Shown here one piece after another: positions 41,256 to 49,956 of a stretch of 64,000 nt of DNA. The stretch is from Ardenticatenaceae bacterium. GTDB taxonomy: Bacteria > Chloroflexota > Anaerolineae > Promineifilales > Promineifilaceae. The notes below the pieces were generated by a model that made no database searches, was not told where the DNA came from, and saw nothing but the letters and a program-made list of their open reading frames with translations. The DNA lies in contig JACKBS010000006.1 in NCBI GenBank assembly GCA_020634435.1, positions 735,868 to 799,867 on the forward strand. The letters run 5' to 3'. The stretch's first letter is position 1. Each line of letters starts with the position of its first letter. Position numbers and translations under genes: made by a program.

Positions 41256-42824
41256 ATGGACGATCTTATACTGGCTATCGACCTCGGCACCTCTGGTCCC
41301 AAAGTGGCCCTCGTCTCCCCGCAAGGCCACGTGTTGGCCTGCGAAATTGGTGAAACTGGCGTCATCATTCTGCCCGGTGGTGGCGCGGAGCAAGACCCCA
41401 ATGCCTGGTGGCAGGCGATCAGAAACAGTACGCAGCGACTGCTGGCAAACAATGCTATTTCCCCCGAACGAATAACGGCCGTTGGCTGTACAGCGCAGTG
41501 GTCGGGCACGGTGGCGGTAGATGAAAACGGCCGTCATCTCATGAATGCCATTATTTGGATGGACTCACGCGGGGCACCCTACGTGCAGCAAATCACCCAC
41601 GGGCCAATCAAGCTGGAAGGGTACGGCGTCAACAAGATTGTGCCCTGGCTGCGGCTCACGGGCGGCATCCCGGTGCGGTCTGGCAAAGATCCCATCGCCC
41701 ACATCCTCTACATCAAACACCACCATCCCGACGTTTATCGCCAGACCTACAAATTTCTAGAGCCAAAGGATTATCTCAACCTGAAGCTCACCGGTAAATT
41801 TGCCGCCTCCTTCGAGTCTATTACCCTGCACTGGCTCACCGATAACCGCGACATTCACCACGTGCACTATAACGATCAGCTCATCAATTTCTCTACCCTC
41901 GATCGGGAGAAAGTGCCTGATTTGAAGCAGGCGGTGGATGTGCTTGGCCCGTTAACGCGCGCGGCGGCGCAGGAATTGGGCCTCCTGCCCGGCATTCCGG
42001 TGGTAATGGGCACGCCCGATTTGCAATCGGCGGCGCTGGGTTCCGGGGCGCTGCGTGATTTTGCACCGCATCTCTACGTAGGTACTTCCTCCTGGCTCAC
42101 CTGCCACGTGCCCTACAAAAAGACGGATCTGTTTCACAATATGGCTTCGCTGCCGTCGGCGATTCCCGGCAAATATTTCATCGCCAACGAGCAGGAGGCG
42201 GCTGGAGCTTGCCTCTCCTTTTTGCGTGACAACATCCTTTACCCCAACGATGCCCTGGCTCGCGAAACGCACATTCCCAACGTGTATCCCGTGTTCGACC
42301 AAATGGTAGAGCAGGTTCCGGCGGGCAGTGGGCAGCTCATTTTTACGCCCTGGCTGCATGGCGAACGCACCCCGGTGGAAGACCGGTTGGTGCGTGGTGG
42401 CTTCCACAATGTGTCGCTCTCGACGACGCGCTCGCACTTTATCCGCGCTGTGTTTGAGGGGGTGGCGTACAATTCGCGCTGGCTGCTGGGGCATGTGGAG
42501 AAGTTTGTCGGGCGGCAGCTAGACGGCATTCATTTTATTGGCGGCGGGGCCAATTCCAACGTCTGGTGCCAGATTTTTGCCGATGTGCTCAACCGGCGCA
42601 TCAAGCAGGTGCAGGACCCGATTCAGGCGAATGCGCGGGGGGTGGCTTTGTTAACGGCCGTTGCCCTTGGCCTTTCCACCTTCGACACCGCTGGCGATGA
42701 TGTGGCCATTGCCCACACCTACGAACCTAATCCAGCCAACCGGCAGCTGTACGACGATTTGTTTGGCGAATACCTAAACATTTACAAACAAAACAAGCGC
42801 ATTTACGCGCGTTTAAATGACTGA
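41256..42824 (+). CDS. FGGY family carbohydrate kinase (xylulokinase-like)
   Basis: A 522-aa kinase. The N-terminal ATPase lobe starts LILAIDLGTSGPKVALVSPQG (phosphate 1 motif) and MDSRG near residue 107; the second lobe has GTPDLQSAALGSGA (phosphate 2, catalytic Asp likely in TPD) and IGGGANSNVWCQIFADVLNRRI. It phosphorylates a sugar or polyol with ATP in the cytoplasm; the best family match is xylulokinase, but specificity is not certain. Two ATG codons are possible (41241, 41256); the second has the better upstream sequence. The next gene is co-directional with a repeat-filled spacer. Confidence 0.87.
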   Translation: MDDLILAIDLGTSGPKVALVSPQGHVLACEIGETGVIILPGGGAEQDPNAWWQAIRNSTQRLLANNAISPERITAVGCTAQWSGTVAVDENGRHLMNAIIWMDSRGAPYVQQITHGPIKLEGYGVNKIVPWLRLTGGIPVRSGKDPIAHILYIKHHHPDVYRQTYKFLEPKDYLNLKLTGKFAASFESITLHWLTDNRDIHHVHYNDQLINFSTLDREKVPDLKQAVDVLGPLTRAAAQELGLLPGIPVVMGTPDLQSAALGSGALRDFAPHLYVGTSSWLTCHVPYKKTDLFHNMASLPSAIPGKYFIANEQEAAGACLSFLRDNILYPNDALARETHIPNVYPVFDQMVEQVPAGSGQLIFTPWLHGERTPVEDRLVRGGFHNVSLSTTRSHFIRAVFEGVAYNSRWLLGHVEKFVGRQLDGIHFIGGGANSNVWCQIFADVLNRRIKQVQDPIQANARGVALLTAVALGLSTFDTAGDDVAIAHTYEPNPANRQLYDDLFGEYLNIYKQNKRIYARLND

Positions 42825-42904
42825 CCCTCACCCCAGCCCTCTCCCTCCCAGGGAGAGGGAGCCAGATTCCCTCCCCCTCCTAGGGGGAGGGTTAGGGTGG
42901 GGGT
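42825..42904. repeat. Junction inverted repeat (CCCTCACCC / GGGAGAGGGAG type)
   Basis: Begins right at the TGA stop of the kinase gene and ends before the lyase ribosome site. CCCTCACCCCAGCCCTCTCCC and GGGAGAGGGAG form one hairpin, and CCCTCCCCCTCCTAGGGGGAGGG a second, with outer arms CCCTCACCCC/GGGTGGGGGT. This is a style of repeat seen in many high-GC bacteria. Confidence 0.75.
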
Positions 42905-42918
42905 AAAAAGGACCAATC

Positions 42919-44433
42919 ATGGGAATCAAAGATTTTGTTGGGAAGTTAAACAAACGGATCATGCCGAAAGTGGAGAAAGGGCTCAAAGCGATCCCGCCGA
43001 TCAACCGGCGCATCGAGGCGCAGTATGAGGAGATGATGGCCGGGCTGGACGGCTCGCTCAAGCCGTACCGGGGTGAGTTTAAGACCTTTGCCCAGCTGCC
43101 GGAAAACGGCCGTTCCCACGAAGATATCCTCGCTGAAATGGTCGCCCTCAAAAAGCTGGAGCAGGCACGCTGGCAGGATGGCTACGTTTCCGGCGCGGTA
43201 TACCACGGCGAAGATGAGCACATCAACTTTTTGAATCAGGTGTACACGCTGCACTCGCAAAGCAATCCTTTGCACGCGGACGTCTGGCCGAGCACGGGCA
43301 AGTTTGAGGCAGAAATTGTGTCGATGACCGCCCACATGCTTGGCGCGGGGCAAACGCCGCCGGGCTATGGCGTAAACGAAGAAATCTGCGGCACGATGAG
43401 TTCTGGCGGCACAGAAAGCATCTTGCTGGCGATGAAAACGTACCGGGACTGGGCGCGCGATAAAAAAGGCATTAAAAACCCGGAGATGATTGTGCCGGTG
43501 ACGGCCCACGCGGCCTTCGACAAGGCGGCGCAATACTTCAACATCAAGATGGTGCGGCTGCCGGTAGATCACAACTTTCGCGCGGATTGGACGGCCGTTC
43601 AAGACCTGATCACCCCCAACACCGTGGTCATCGTGGGCTCTGCACCCGGCTATCCGCACGGCGTTGTTGATCCAATCGAGGAGATGTCTACCCTGGCGCT
43701 CAAAAACGGCATCGGTTTTCACACTGACGCTTGCCTGGGCGGATTTGTGCTGCCGTGGGCCAAAAAGCTGGGCTACGATGTGCCACCCTTCGATTTTCGC
43801 CTGCCGGGCGTTACTTCCATGTCGGCCGACACGCACAAGTACGGCTACGCCGCCAAGGGCACGTCTGTTGTCCTGTACCGGGGTGCCGAGCTGCGCCGCT
43901 ACCAATATTTCACCGTCACCGATTGGCCGGGTGGGCTGTATTTTTCGCCCTCATTTGCAGGCAGTCGCCCCGGCGCGCTGAGCGCGGCCTGCTGGGCGGC
44001 GATGGTGTCGTTAGGGGAAGAAGGTTACCTGGACGCGACGCAAAAGATTGTGGAAACGTCGCTCAAAATTCGTGAAGGGATCGCCCAGATTCCCGGCTTG
44101 CGGATGTTGGGCGAATCGCTCATTGTCCACGCCTTCACGTCCGACGAGTTTGATATTTATCGGGTGATGGATGTGATGCACCAGCAGCATTGGGGGCTGA
44201 ACGGGCTGCACCATCCCACGTGCATCCACTTTTGTGTGACACACATTCACACCCAGTCGGGCGTGGCGGAACGTTTTGTGGCCGATTTGGCAACGGCCGT
44301 TCAGCACGTCCGCACCCATCCCGCCGAAGAAGGTGGCCTGGCCCCCGTCTACGGGCTGGCCGCCAGCATCCCCATGCGCGGTGTGGTCAGCGATATTCTC
44401 AAGCGGTACATCGACAAGATTTACGAGGTGTGA
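42919..44433 (+). CDS. Sphingosine-1-phosphate lyase-like PLP enzyme (group II decarboxylase fold)
   Basis: A 504-aa PLP-dependent lyase. The cofactor Lys lies in SADTHKYGYAAKGTSVVLYR near residue 313, with FHTDACLGGF (the Asp that contacts pyridine N) before it and GTMSSGGTESILLA (phosphate-binding region) near 157. Overall order and length fit sphingosine-phosphate lyase rather than glutamate decarboxylase. It would cleave a phosphorylated long-chain base to an aldehyde and phosphoethanolamine, or a related amine. Bacterial homologues can act on other substrates. Partner sphingolipid genes are not in the window. A family-A repeat follows the stop by three bases. Confidence 0.85.
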   Translation: MGIKDFVGKLNKRIMPKVEKGLKAIPPINRRIEAQYEEMMAGLDGSLKPYRGEFKTFAQLPENGRSHEDILAEMVALKKLEQARWQDGYVSGAVYHGEDEHINFLNQVYTLHSQSNPLHADVWPSTGKFEAEIVSMTAHMLGAGQTPPGYGVNEEICGTMSSGGTESILLAMKTYRDWARDKKGIKNPEMIVPVTAHAAFDKAAQYFNIKMVRLPVDHNFRADWTAVQDLITPNTVVIVGSAPGYPHGVVDPIEEMSTLALKNGIGFHTDACLGGFVLPWAKKLGYDVPPFDFRLPGVTSMSADTHKYGYAAKGTSVVLYRGAELRRYQYFTVTDWPGGLYFSPSFAGSRPGALSAACWAAMVSLGEEGYLDATQKIVETSLKIREGIAQIPGLRMLGESLIVHAFTSDEFDIYRVMDVMHQQHWGLNGLHHPTCIHFCVTHIHTQSGVAERFVADLATAVQHVRTHPAEEGGLAPVYGLAASIPMRGVVSDILKRYIDKIYEV

Positions 44434-44436
44434 TTC

Positions 44437-44469
44437 ATTTCCCCGGAAACTCGAAGTTTCCGGGGAAAT
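44437..44469. repeat. 15-base-arm inverted repeat (type copy)
   Basis: Perfect 33-base element: ATTTCCCCGGAAACT, CGA, AGTTTCCGGGGAAAT. It starts four bases after the lyase stop codon and ends ten bases before the stop of the convergent cupin gene. The layout (15 + CGA + 15) is identical to the element at 51447-51479, although the arms differ in sequence. Confidence 0.9.
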
Positions 44470-44478
44470 ACGATCGGA

Positions 44479-44802
44479 TCAACGCGGTCCCGGCGCTATG
44501 CCCACCAGCAGCACAAGTTGCACCTGGCTCTCATTTTGCACCCCGTGAACGACCCCTGCCGGTGCCCAAACGACTTGGCCGGAAACGGCCGTAACCTGCT
44601 CTTCCCCCAGCCAAAACCGACCTTCCCCGGCAACCACATAATAAAACTTGTCCTGGTCTGCATGATCATGTGGTTTTTGCACCTGCCCCGGCTCCAGGCA
44701 GTTCAAACCAAGCAGCAGCGCTTCGCTTTGAAACAGCGTTGCTTTATAAAACTTCTCCGGCTGTGCGCCGATGTGCTCTTGCAGCGTTTTTACCAGTTCC
44801 AT
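44479..44802 (-). CDS. Cupin domain protein
   Basis: A 107-aa single cupin barrel. Motif 1 is KPHDHADQDKFYYVVAGEG (His, His, Asp/Glu pattern) and motif 2 is APAGVVHGVQN, which supply the three His and one acidic metal ligand. GAGGAA precedes the ATG. It is probably a small metal-binding sensor or isomerase. It is convergent with the lyase gene and downstream of the sulfatase maturase on the same strand. Confidence 0.88.
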   Translation of the reverse strand: MELVKTLQEHIGAQPEKFYKATLFQSEALLLGLNCLEPGQVQKPHDHADQDKFYYVVAGEGRFWLGEEQVTAVSGQVVWAPAGVVHGVQNESQVQLVLLVGIAPGPR

Positions 44803-44828
44803 AATTCCTCACTTTTCCTGACCTGTTA

Positions 44829-44890
44829 ATTTCCCGTAAACAAACTGGCCTCTTCAACAATGGCAGCAGCAGACGAAGTTTCCGGGAAAT
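44829..44890. repeat. 15-base-arm inverted repeat, long spacer, degenerate
   Basis: The left arm ATTTCCCGTAAAC (44829-44841) and right arm AGTTTCCGGGAAAT (44877-44890) are separated by about 35 bases. It sits in the spacer between the maturase and cupin genes. Its layout is like 1782-1844. Confidence 0.6.
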
Positions 44891-44903
44891 TGGGTCTGGC
44901 TTT

Positions 44904-46280
44904 TTAACGGCCGTGGCACTGCTTAAATTTTTTGCCGCTGCCGCAAGGGCAGGGATCATTGCGGTTGGCTTTGGCGAATGCTTCTTGCAGTCGCTTTTCA
45001 TCCTCACCAGCCATCAACGCCATGATTTCGGCGGGGGCGCGGCGTTGGCGCAGCAAATTGGCCATAATCTTCATCGGCCGATCCACGTGGTTGAAGAAGG
45101 ATTTGTAGCCGGCGCACAAATAGTTCAGCCCTGGCTCACCGTCTGGCGTAGGGATAAAGCGGTTTTTGGGGCAGCCCCCGTGGCAAGCAAAACGCACCTC
45201 GCATTCGCGGCAATATCGAGGCAGGCTGTCCAGCTTGTCTTGGCCAAACTGCCGCTGCTGGTCAGAGGCTACCAGATCGATCATATGATCTTGCTGGATG
45301 TTTCCTAGCAGATAATCTGGTTCCACAAAATGGTCACAGCTAAACAAATCGCCGTTGTGCTCCAGGGCCAGGGCGGTGCCGCAGGTGGGGGCGAACACGC
45401 ACAGGCTGCCCGGCTGGCCTAGCCACGCACCCAATGCCACGTCAAACATCTGCACGTACACCTGCCCCACGTCGCGCCGCACCCACTCATCAAAAATGGC
45501 GCTAAGGAAGTCGCCATACTTTTGGGCATTCACCGAGCGTTTGGTGACGAGTGAGCCGGACTGGGTGTAAAGCGGCCGTTCCCCACCATCCCGCTCACTC
45601 CAGACAATGTCGGCCAACGGCAAAAGCTGCGTCGTGGATCGCTCAATAATCGGAATGAATTGGATAAACTGTGTCTTCAGCTCGTCACGGAAAAAGCGAT
45701 ACACCTCTAGCGGATGATCCTGGTTGGCGGCGTGGACGGTACAGAGCACGTTGTACTCCACGCCGTGTTCAACCAGCAGCTGCCAGCCGCGCATCACCTG
45801 CTTAAAGCTACCCGCGCCACCTTTGTTCACTCGGTACGCATCGTGCAGTTCTTGCGGCCCATCAATGCTGATGCCGATCAGGAAGTTGTGTTCCTTAAAG
45901 AATTCACACCAGTCGTCATCCAGCAGCGTGCCGTTAGTTTGCAGCGCATTGTGGATGGCCATGCCCGGTTTGGCATGTTTTTGCTGGTAAAAAATGACCC
46001 GTTTGAAGAACTCCAGACCCATCAGCGTAGGTTCGCCACCCTGCCAGGCAAAGGTTACTTCCGGCACTTTTTGTGCTTCGATGTACTGTTTGACAAACGT
46101 TTCGAGCAGTTCATCCGCCATGCGGAAGCGGCTGCCTGGGTACATCATCTCCTTGGAGAGGAAGTAGCAATATTTGCAGTCCAGGTTGCAAATGGCCCCA
46201 GACGGCTTAGTCATGATATGAAAAGCGCGAATAGGCGCGGGGGCTGCGTTTAGGTCGCCCATGTTTTGATGAGTAGACAT
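44904..46280 (-). CDS. Anaerobic sulfatase maturase (radical SAM/SPASM) with C-terminal SEC-C motif
   Basis: A 458-aa anSME. The radical SAM cluster motif CNLDCKYC gives Cys31, Cys35 and Cys38, followed by WQGGEPTLMG and ISIDGPQELHDAYR. The SPASM domain has Cys residues in CGTALALEHNGDLFSCDHF and CRECEVRFACHGGCPKNRF. It converts the active-site Cys or Ser of sulfatases to formylglycine without oxygen. The last 20 residues (NDPCPCGSGKKFKQCHG) are a zinc-binding SEC-C motif, known from SecA, and unusual but seen in some maturases. It serves the two Cys-type sulfatases upstream in the cluster. Confidence 0.93.
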   Translation of the reverse strand: MSTHQNMGDLNAAPAPIRAFHIMTKPSGAICNLDCKYCYFLSKEMMYPGSRFRMADELLETFVKQYIEAQKVPEVTFAWQGGEPTLMGLEFFKRVIFYQQKHAKPGMAIHNALQTNGTLLDDDWCEFFKEHNFLIGISIDGPQELHDAYRVNKGGAGSFKQVMRGWQLLVEHGVEYNVLCTVHAANQDHPLEVYRFFRDELKTQFIQFIPIIERSTTQLLPLADIVWSERDGGERPLYTQSGSLVTKRSVNAQKYGDFLSAIFDEWVRRDVGQVYVQMFDVALGAWLGQPGSLCVFAPTCGTALALEHNGDLFSCDHFVEPDYLLGNIQQDHMIDLVASDQQRQFGQDKLDSLPRYCRECEVRFACHGGCPKNRFIPTPDGEPGLNYLCAGYKSFFNHVDRPMKIMANLLRQRRAPAEIMALMAGEDEKRLQEAFAKANRNDPCPCGSGKKFKQCHGR

Positions 46281-46290
46281 AAAGTAGAGA

Positions 46291-46360
46291 AATTTAGATC
46301 ACCCAAAGGCGCAAAGTTGCCAAGTTTTTTTCTTTGGCGATTTTGCGTCTTTGCGTGACA
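46291..46360. repeat. CTTTGCGTC-type spacer repeat
   Basis: CCCAAAGGCGCAAAGTTGCCAAG and CTTTGGCGATTTTGCGTCTTTGCG form inverted halves in the spacer between the GH3 gene and the maturase gene. It shares words with 4501-4605. Confidence 0.6.
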
Positions 46361-46362
46361 GT

Positions 46363-48225
46363 TTAATAGCGCAGGCCAAAGCCAAACGGATACAGCGGAT
46401 CTTTAGAATCGCGCGGTACGTCGGTTCGCTGCGCGCGCACGGCGTCCATGGAAGAGGGCAGTTCAAAGGGCAGCTTGCCTTCTGGCTGGGCTTTACCGAA
46501 GAGGGTGTTGAGAACGGCCGTATCACTCGCCCCAAAATCTGCCAGTAACGCATAAGCTGCATCGCTAATCTCAGGAATCACCGCCGGACGGTCCAGGTAA
46601 ATGACAACAATCGTCGGTACCTTTTCACACAGCGCCAAAATTTCAGCCTTGGCTTCTTCTTTGAAGTCCAGATCGCCGTGGTGGAACCCCAGGGCAAACT
46701 GATTTTTAGTGTCCACCGGCACCCACGGCGTATCCAGCCGCAAAATGGCAAAATCGGCCTCGTCAGGCGAATCGACCACCTGGGCATAGTTGGCGGCCAC
46801 CTCGCTGTCCATATTTTTGACGAAAATTTTGGGTTGACCTGCCAGCGGCAGCACGCCGTCGCTGTTTTTGAGCAGGGTCATCGCCCGGCTTTGCGAGGCA
46901 AGGCCAGCGGCGGCCGACTGCGCACTGCCAAACACTTCAGGCACGCGCGCCTCATCCACAAACGGATCATCAAACAGCCCCAGCTCAAATTTCTGTTTCA
47001 GCAGCCGCCGCACCGATTGGTCAATGCGCGCTTCGCTTAGTTGGCCGCTTGCCACCAGTTCCAGCACATAATTAGGACAACTCTCGCCGCCAAACTGGTC
47101 TACGCCTGCGTCTAGCACCTTCAGCACCCGCTCCGCTTCGCTGAGGCGCTCCACGCCCCAGGCCCGCGCGGGCCAGAGCACATCGCCCATGTGCAGATCG
47201 GTGATGAGGCCCCAGTCGGTGCAAACCACGTCATCAAAGCCATATTTTTCGCGCAGCAGGGTGGTGATGATTGTTTTGTTGTAAGACATGGCCACATCTT
47301 CATCCGTCTGGCCCATAGGAATGCCATAGTAGGGCATGATGGAGGCGGTTCCGGCTTCGATGGCGGCGGCAAACGGAATCAGGTGGTAATCAAAATTGTC
47401 GCCGGGGTAAATTTGCCCCTGTTGGAACTCAAAGTGGGGATCAAGCCCTTCTTTTTGCGGGCCACCGCCGGGCCAATGTTTGGTCATGCAGGCGACGCTG
47501 TGCGGGCCAAGTTCCGCTCCCTGGAAGCCTTCGATGTACGCCTTCACCAGCCGGGCGCTAATCTCCGCATCTTCGCCAAAGGTGCCGCTTATGCGCGGCC
47601 AACGCGGTTCCGTAGCCAGATCAATTTGGGGATGCAGGGCCACGCGAATGCCCACCGCCAGGTATTCTTCGCGGGCGATTTCGGCAAACTGGCGCACCAG
47701 CTCGGGATCATCAATCGCGCCAAAACCGGTGGTTTCACACCACTGCGAAAAATCTTCCACGGCCATCGAGACGACGTTTTTACCCAGATGATTGCGCGGG
47801 TCAGAGGCCAGGGTGACGGGAATACCCAGGCGGCTCTGCTCGGCCAGCTGCTGGACGTTGTTGTACCAGGTGGCTAACGGCCGTGCGCCGGGAATTTGCC
47901 AGACGTTGAAGTGGTTCATCTTCAAATCAATGAGCTTGTTTTTCACAGGATCGCCAAATCCAGTAAACGCCTGCTCGTCACTTTTGTCTTCGATGGAGCC
48001 GTCTGGATTCACGCGCACGCCGTCGATGAAGAGTATGCCCGCTTTTTCGGCCAGCGTCATCTGCGCGAGCAAATCTTCGACTCGGTCAGCGATGGGCTGG
48101 CGCGGGTCTTCGTAGATGTCCAGACGGCCGTTTTTGTTGAGATCGCGGTAGGCAAAGCCGTTTTCGCTTTGGATGAGTTTGGATTTTTGCTTTACGCTCT
48201 CGGTGAGCGCCTTTTCTGTGTGCAT
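46363..48225 (-). CDS. Glycoside hydrolase family 3 protein, cytoplasmic
   Basis: A 620-aa GH3. The TIM-barrel domain begins around residue 45 (RVEDLLAQMTLAEKAGILF) with KHWPGGG near 255 (substrate-binding Lys-His) and the nucleophile Asp in DDVVCTDWGL near 340. The second alpha/beta domain contains GLASQSRAMTLLKN and ends with LPFELPSSMDAV. An early DLNKNGRLDIYEDP segment (residues 30-43) looks like a calcium-binding dockerin-type loop. No signal peptide and no fibronectin-like third domain are present. It probably removes a terminal beta-sugar after import. AGGAG precedes the ATG, 12 bases after the sulfatase stop. Confidence 0.9.
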   Translation of the reverse strand: MHTEKALTESVKQKSKLIQSENGFAYRDLNKNGRLDIYEDPRQPIADRVEDLLAQMTLAEKAGILFIDGVRVNPDGSIEDKSDEQAFTGFGDPVKNKLIDLKMNHFNVWQIPGARPLATWYNNVQQLAEQSRLGIPVTLASDPRNHLGKNVVSMAVEDFSQWCETTGFGAIDDPELVRQFAEIAREEYLAVGIRVALHPQIDLATEPRWPRISGTFGEDAEISARLVKAYIEGFQGAELGPHSVACMTKHWPGGGPQKEGLDPHFEFQQGQIYPGDNFDYHLIPFAAAIEAGTASIMPYYGIPMGQTDEDVAMSYNKTIITTLLREKYGFDDVVCTDWGLITDLHMGDVLWPARAWGVERLSEAERVLKVLDAGVDQFGGESCPNYVLELVASGQLSEARIDQSVRRLLKQKFELGLFDDPFVDEARVPEVFGSAQSAAAGLASQSRAMTLLKNSDGVLPLAGQPKIFVKNMDSEVAANYAQVVDSPDEADFAILRLDTPWVPVDTKNQFALGFHHGDLDFKEEAKAEILALCEKVPTIVVIYLDRPAVIPEISDAAYALLADFGASDTAVLNTLFGKAQPEGKLPFELPSSMDAVRAQRTDVPRDSKDPLYPFGFGLRY

Positions 48226-48237
48226 TTTTCGCTCCTG

Positions 48238-49899
48238 CTAAAGATTGGATGGGTCCAATGTTACTTCTTCGCTGTCTAAATAGCCAAGGCGATTGGCGCG
48301 GAACCAGAGGGTACGGCCGTTTTCCACCGCCATTGGCCCTGTGTAGAGCTGCCAGGAACGGCCGTCTCTCTCAGGATTGCCGACTGCTTTACCAAAGCCC
48401 ATAAATGGATTGTTGGCTGATTCTTGTGGCGGGGTGGGCGGAACGGCCGTCCAGCCAATCACTGTGCCTTTTGTGGTGCAGGTGGCCGTTATCGTGTCGT
48501 CTTCGAGTTTTACGACAGGGGGTTCGGTTTGGCTAAAACGGCCGTCTGGTCGCCATTGTTGCAGCAGTTCGGCTTCGGGAATGAGGCCCAGGTCAGGATA
48601 CTCATTCGACCAGTCATCGAGCGCATTACGCAGGCGGTGCAAGTCGGCGGCGTAGGCCGGATCGGCGGCAAGATTGTTGGTCTCGTGTGGATCGGCCTGC
48701 AAATCGTACAGCTCTTCTTCTGGCTTGGTGGTGCTCATAAATTGGCGCTGCGCGGGGGTTAGCAGCGTAGGCATCAGCCCCATGTTGAGATTATCTGTGT
48801 CTTTGAAGCGCATCTGGCGCAGCTCTTTCCAGGTGGTGGTGGTGTGGTCGGCGTATTCCTGATGCTGCATGTAGGGTCGGTCGGGGTGGTAATTGCGCAT
48901 GTAGCGGAAACGGCCGTCTCGCACCGTGCGTACCGTATCTTCTGTCTCGCCCATGCGGTCGCGATGGCTAAACACATATTGGCGCGGCTGGGCGAAACTG
49001 CCTTGCGCATCGAAAAGGGGTTGGGCGTTCATGTATTCGGGCACCGGCAACCCGGCAATCGCCAGGGTGGTGGCCGCCAGATCCATGGTGCAGGTAGGGG
49101 CAGTTTGCGCCGTGCCAGGGGCAATCTTGCCCGGCCAGCGGACGATGAGCGGCACGCGCAGGCCACATTCGTAAGGCCAACGCTTTTCGCGAGGGAAACC
49201 CCGGCCATGGTCGCTCCAGAAAACGACAATGGTATTGTCGGCCAGACCATCTTCCTCTAGCTGCTGCAAAATATCGCCAACCCAGTAATCCATAGCGGTA
49301 ACGAGATCATTGTAGCGGGCGATGGCTTTGCGGAAAACGGCCGTATCTGGGTAGTTCGGCGGCACAGGCGCAGCCTCCGGGTCGTGGTGTTCTTCCGGCG
49401 TTAGGCGGCTGGTATTGTGGGCAAAGCGTTCGTCGTCGGTGTAGATTTGCGATTCGTGGGTGACCATGCCGTGGAACATGGCAAAAAATGGTTGGTCAGG
49501 ATCAGGGCGGTTGCGCCAGTGCGCCTGCGGGCCAAAATCATCAAAAACGGTGGCCGGGGTATGGAACTGGTAATCGGTGAAGGCGCTGTTGGTGCAGTAG
49601 TAACCGGCCGCGCGTAAATATTCGGGGATGGGGCGCACTTCGGGTGGCGGCAGCGCTTTGGTGCGCATGTGCATGGTGCCGATGGCGGTCGGGTACATGC
49701 CGGTAATAATCGCCGAGCGGGACGGGCCACAAACAGGCGTTGTGGCGACGGCGTTGTCGTAACGCACCCCCTCAGCGGCAAGCTGATCTAGATTGGGCGT
49801 GTGGGCGTACTCGGCGTGGGGGTAAATCCCGGCGTAGCAGCTCAGGTGCGGGTTGATGTCGTGCGTGCTAATCCAGAGGATGTTGGGGCGTTGGGTCAT
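48238..49899 (-). CDS. Sulfatase, Cys-type formylglycine enzyme (S1 family)
   Basis: A 553-aa sulfatase from the ATG at 49899, after GAGGGAA. It opens RPNILWISTHDINPHLSCYAG; the formylglycine site is Cys57 in CGPSRSAIITG (consensus C-x-P-S-R). A second metal-binding pattern is VFWSDHGRGFPREKRWPYE (Asp-His then Lys). The C-terminal part resembles family members that carry a beta-sandwich add-on (residues 440-553). There is no signal peptide, so desulfation would be in the cytoplasm. It contains four ACGGCCGT copies within 48313-48545, the highest local density in the window. Confidence 0.93.
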   Translation of the reverse strand: MTQRPNILWISTHDINPHLSCYAGIYPHAEYAHTPNLDQLAAEGVRYDNAVATTPVCGPSRSAIITGMYPTAIGTMHMRTKALPPPEVRPIPEYLRAAGYYCTNSAFTDYQFHTPATVFDDFGPQAHWRNRPDPDQPFFAMFHGMVTHESQIYTDDERFAHNTSRLTPEEHHDPEAAPVPPNYPDTAVFRKAIARYNDLVTAMDYWVGDILQQLEEDGLADNTIVVFWSDHGRGFPREKRWPYECGLRVPLIVRWPGKIAPGTAQTAPTCTMDLAATTLAIAGLPVPEYMNAQPLFDAQGSFAQPRQYVFSHRDRMGETEDTVRTVRDGRFRYMRNYHPDRPYMQHQEYADHTTTTWKELRQMRFKDTDNLNMGLMPTLLTPAQRQFMSTTKPEEELYDLQADPHETNNLAADPAYAADLHRLRNALDDWSNEYPDLGLIPEAELLQQWRPDGRFSQTEPPVVKLEDDTITATCTTKGTVIGWTAVPPTPPQESANNPFMGFGKAVGNPERDGRSWQLYTGPMAVENGRTLWFRANRLGYLDSEEVTLDPSNL

Positions 49900-49920
49900 A
49901 TTTCCCTCGCTGGTTATCAG

Positions 49921-49954
49921 AGATTGGGCCATTTTTTGAAAAATGGCCCAATCT
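49921..49954. repeat. 15-base-arm inverted repeat (AGATTGGGCCATTTT arms)
   Basis: Perfect arms AGATTGGGCCATTTT and AAAATGGCCCAATCT around TTGA, the same loop as in 30837-30870. It lies between the stop of the upstream sulfatase gene and the start of the downstream one. On the plus strand it is followed by TTTTT. Confidence 0.9.
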
Positions 49955-49956
49955 TT

